Position numbers and translations under genes: made by a program | In this document: one piece after another, positions 5,458 to 7,257 of the stretch | How positions within the stretch are numbered: position 1 is the first letter of the stretch | Layout of the letters: each line of letters begins with the position of its first letter | The notes under the pieces: model-generated | The model's input: only the letters and a program-made list of their open reading frames with translations | Told to the model about the DNA's origin: nothing | The model's database searches: none | NCBI GenBank assembly: GCA_017437165.1 | Contig: JAFSBS010000321.1 | Span: forward strand, 1 to 7,257 | Direction: 5' to 3' | Length of the DNA: 7,257 nucleotides | Source of the DNA: Clostridia bacterium | GTDB lineage: Bacteria; Bacillota; Clostridia; Oscillospirales; Acutalibacteraceae

Positions 5458-6375
5458 TCAACCTAATTCCAACATTTTTTCAATGCTTTTAAGTGCTTTT
5501 TGTCTTAAATTTTCATCCAATTCAATACTCTCTCCCTGTTCACCTATTACCGCTTTGTAAACATCTTCAAGAGTTGTGATTTTCATATCTTCACAAACAA
5601 GTTTTTCGCGCGAAAGCTGAATAAATCTATCGCCATTTTCTTCGTGAGTTGAAAGATAATCTACTACTCCACGCTCTGTACCAATAATAACTTTTCCATT
5701 GTGAGATTTTGCATATTTTATAATTTCAGAAGTAGCACCAATCATATCAGCGTACTCTAAAACTTCTTCAGGTGACTCCGGATGTACTGCGAAAACCGCA
5801 TCAGGATGTTCATTTTTTAGGTTTATTATATCTTCTTTAGTAAGTTTATCGTGAACCGGACAAAAACCATCCCATAAAATTATATTTTTTTCGGGTAGTT
5901 GTTTTTTCACATAAGAACCTAAATTTTTATCAGGAATAAAAAGAATATTTTTATTAGGTAACGCTTTTACAATTTTCAAAGCAGAAGAACTTGTAACACA
6001 AACATCGCACTCTGCTTTTAATGCCGCAGTTGTATTTATATACGCAACAACCGCCGTATCAGGATTTTCACTTTTAAATTGTCTCACTCTTTCAGGCGAA
6101 ATCTGTTCCGCCATAAGACAAGTTGCAGAAGGCACAGGTAATATAACTTCTGTTTCAGGTGAAAGAATTTTAACACTTTCTGCCATAAATCTAACACCGC
6201 ACATAATGACTCTTTTGCCTTTTAATTCTTTTGCTTTCTGACTTAAAAAGAAACTATCCCCTGTAACAGAAGCAATATCTATAATATCAGGATTCTGATA
6301 GGTGTGAGCAAGTATAATCGTATCGCGCCTTTTCGCTTCTTCTACTATTTTTGTTTTCAATTCATTTACTGTCAT
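5458..6375 (-). CDS. nadA: Quinolinate synthase (4Fe-4S enzyme)
   Basis: NadA condenses iminoaspartate with dihydroxyacetone phosphate to give quinolinate, using an oxygen-sensitive [4Fe-4S] cluster as Lewis acid. The 305-residue product is the usual short form. Its three cluster cysteines fit the known spacing: C86 (PSATCLMAE), C172 (WDGFCPVHD) and C261 (KLVCEDMK). Other family positions are AHTYQNPDI (23-31), GDSFFLS (39-45), AYINTTAALKAECDVCVTSS (111-130), AVHPES (196-201, H198), GATSEI (213-218) and GTERGV (232-237). The ATG at 6375 is supported by AGAGGGG eight bases upstream. It is the first gene of the operon and overlaps none of its neighbours. The presence of all three nad genes means the organism can probably make NAD from aspartate. 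Confidence 0.97.
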   Translation of the reverse strand: MTVNELKTKIVEEAKRRDTIILAHTYQNPDIIDIASVTGDSFFLSQKAKELKGKRVIMCGVRFMAESVKILSPETEVILPVPSATCLMAEQISPERVRQFKSENPDTAVVAYINTTAALKAECDVCVTSSSALKIVKALPNKNILFIPDKNLGSYVKKQLPEKNIILWDGFCPVHDKLTKEDIINLKNEHPDAVFAVHPESPEEVLEYADMIGATSEIIKYAKSHNGKVIIGTERGVVDYLSTHEENGDRFIQLSREKLVCEDMKITTLEDVYKAVIGEQGESIELDENLRQKALKSIEKMLELG

Positions 6376-6425
6376 AAATCATACCCCTCTGATACAATTA
6401 TAAAGCATTAAACTTACCTGTTATA

Positions 6426-6453
6426 ATTATATCATTATTTTTGTATAACACAA
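6426..6453 (-). promoter_or_regulatory. Promoter of the nadABC operon
   Basis: On the minus strand TTGTGT (6453-6448) and a consensus TATAAT (6431-6426) are 16 bases apart, with TGA before the -10 giving an extended -10. The predicted start is near 6419, about 44 bases before the nadA ATG. The -35 lies in a 13-base imperfect palindrome (6441-6453, TTGTGTTATACAA), a possible repressor site. Confidence 0.6.
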
Positions 6454-6546
6454 TATTAAAATTTCCAAAAATAAGTTATTATACCTATTTCTTTTTGTTA
6501 ATTCCTCAAAACTTTCACAAAATAAGTAAATACTGATGCATAACTA

Positions 6547-6575
6547 TTGAAATAAATATTATTATGTTGTAAAAT
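6547..6575 (+). promoter_or_regulatory. Promoter of glyA
   Basis: TTGAAA (6547-6552) and TAAAAT (6570-6575) are 17 bases apart. The predicted start near 6582 gives a leader of about 37 bases ending in the AGGAG ribosome binding site (6608-6612). No riboswitch fold is evident in so short a leader. Confidence 0.55.
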
Positions 6576-6618
6576 ATACAAGAATTTCAGACTTAACTTA
6601 TTGTAATAGGAGAAAAAG

Positions 6619-7257
6619 ATGAACGAATATTTTTCAAAAAATTTTGATGTTTTAAGTTCTGCTGACAGTGAGTTGTTTGTCGCTTTTGAAAGCGAGTTGA
6701 CTCGTCAGTCAAGAAATATTGAACTTATTGCAAGTGAAAACTACACTTCCCCGGCTGTCATGGCAGCAAGTGGTAGTATTCTTACAAACAAATACGCAGA
6801 AGGTTACCCCGGTAAAAGATATTACGGAGGATGCGAATGTGTTGATATTGCAGAAAATATTGCAATTGAAAGAGCAAAAAAACTTTTCGGTTGCGAATTT
6901 GCAAATGTTCAGCCACACTCCGGTTCACAAGTAAACTTTGCGGTATATTTTGCACTTTTGAATCCCGGCGACACAGTTTTAGGTATGAGTCTTGCTGATG
7001 GAGGTCACTTGACACATGGTTCACCTGTAAATGTAAGTGGTAAATACTTCGATTTTCAAAGCTACGGTGTAGATGAAAACGGATTTTTAGATTATGATGC
7101 ACTTGAGAAAAAAGCAAAAGAATGTAACCCTAAACTCATTGTTGCAGGTGCTTCTGCATACCCAAGAACCATTGATTTCAAAAGAATTAAAGAAATTGCA
7201 GATAGTGTAAGCGCACTCTTTATGGTTGATATGGCTCACATTGCAGGTCTTGTAGCA
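6619..7257 (+). CDS. glyA: Serine hydroxymethyltransferase, N-terminal 213 residues
   Basis: GlyA is a cytosolic PLP enzyme that interconverts serine and glycine while charging tetrahydrofolate with a one-carbon unit. The frame starts at ATG 6619, six bases after AGGAG, and is open to the right edge, so the 3' half is missing. Family motifs are clear: [17 protein letters not shown] (29-45), [22 protein letters not shown] (55-76), [11 protein letters not shown] (96-106), [11 protein letters not shown] (128-138), and [12 protein letters not shown] (202-213) with D204 and H207, which contact the PLP ring in homologues. The PLP-binding lysine (in the T-T-H-K-T region) lies beyond the window. The protein would be about 410-420 residues if complete. 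It is divergent from nadA and has its own promoter. Confidence 0.97.
   Translation, partial: MNEYFSKNFDVLSSADSELFVAFESELTRQSRNIELIASENYTSPAVMAASGSILTNKYAEGYPGKRYYGGCECVDIAENIAIERAKKLFGCEFANVQPHSGSQVNFAVYFALLNPGDTVLGMSLADGGHLTHGSPVNVSGKYFDFQSYGVDENGFLDYDALEKKAKECNPKLIVAGASAYPRTIDFKRIKEIADSVSALFMVDMAHIAGLVA

Noticed and set aside
6389..6406. A second TATAAT in the nadA leader as another promoter
   Set aside because: The base stretch 17 bases upstream (TATAAC) does not resemble a -35 and there is no TGn extension. The region is AT-rich enough for a chance match.
6454..6546. A riboswitch or small RNA between nadA and glyA
   Set aside because: No conserved riboswitch core or strong stem is visible, and the predicted leaders of both genes (about 44 and 37 bases) are too short for one.
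6709..7117. Open frames overlapping glyA on both strands
   Set aside because: The glyA frame from 6619 is continuous to the edge and carries all family motifs. The overlapping frames have no recognisable features.

Overview
The window looks like chromosomal DNA of a low-GC Gram-positive bacterium of the class Clostridia, probably an uncultured or gut-type member. The reasons are AT-rich intergenic DNA, strong AGGAG-type ribosome binding sites, sigma-A-like promoters, a clostridial-style nadABC operon, and tandem TTGAAAA-type repeats of a kind I recall from clostridial genomes. The taxonomic call is inference; no species is claimed.

Left part (1-1845), minus strand. A Nudix hydrolase of the ADP-ribose pyrophosphatase type is followed 18 bases later by a family 2 glycosyltransferase. 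That second gene is split by a one-base frameshift: the catalytic domain (614-1225) and the TPR-like C-terminal half (147-626) are in different frames. Restoring one base gives a single protein of about 359 residues. A short partial reading frame on the same strand (1-97) runs off the left edge.

Middle part (1840-3148). A histidine phosphatase gene runs on the plus strand, divergent from the Nudix gene. The two promoters appear to share one palindromic -35 hexamer, TTGCAA. After the phosphatase come an imperfect palindromic MITE-like repeat and a perfect 18-bp bidirectional terminator. Next is the RNase P RNA gene rnpB on the minus strand, with its own promoter.

Right part (3149-6453), minus strand. 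nadA, nadB and nadC lie in pathway order and are tightly packed, with a 6-base gap and then a 4-base ATGA overlap. They encode the route from L-aspartate and dihydroxyacetone phosphate to nicotinic acid mononucleotide: NadB makes iminoaspartate, NadA condenses it to quinolinate, and NadC converts that to NaMN. A promoter with an extended -10 lies upstream of nadA. The operon runs toward rnpB with no strong terminator visible between them.

Right edge (6547-7257), plus strand. The first 213 codons of glyA (serine hydroxymethyltransferase) follow their own promoter and ribosome binding site, divergent from nadA, and run off the end of the window.

Most of the window is housekeeping metabolism, and I see no clear new defence, mobile or biosynthetic system. 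The best leads are the shared -35 divergent promoter, the frameshifted glycosyltransferase, the palindromic repeat fused to the phosphatase stop codon, the short NadB C-terminus, and the nadC-rnpB junction.
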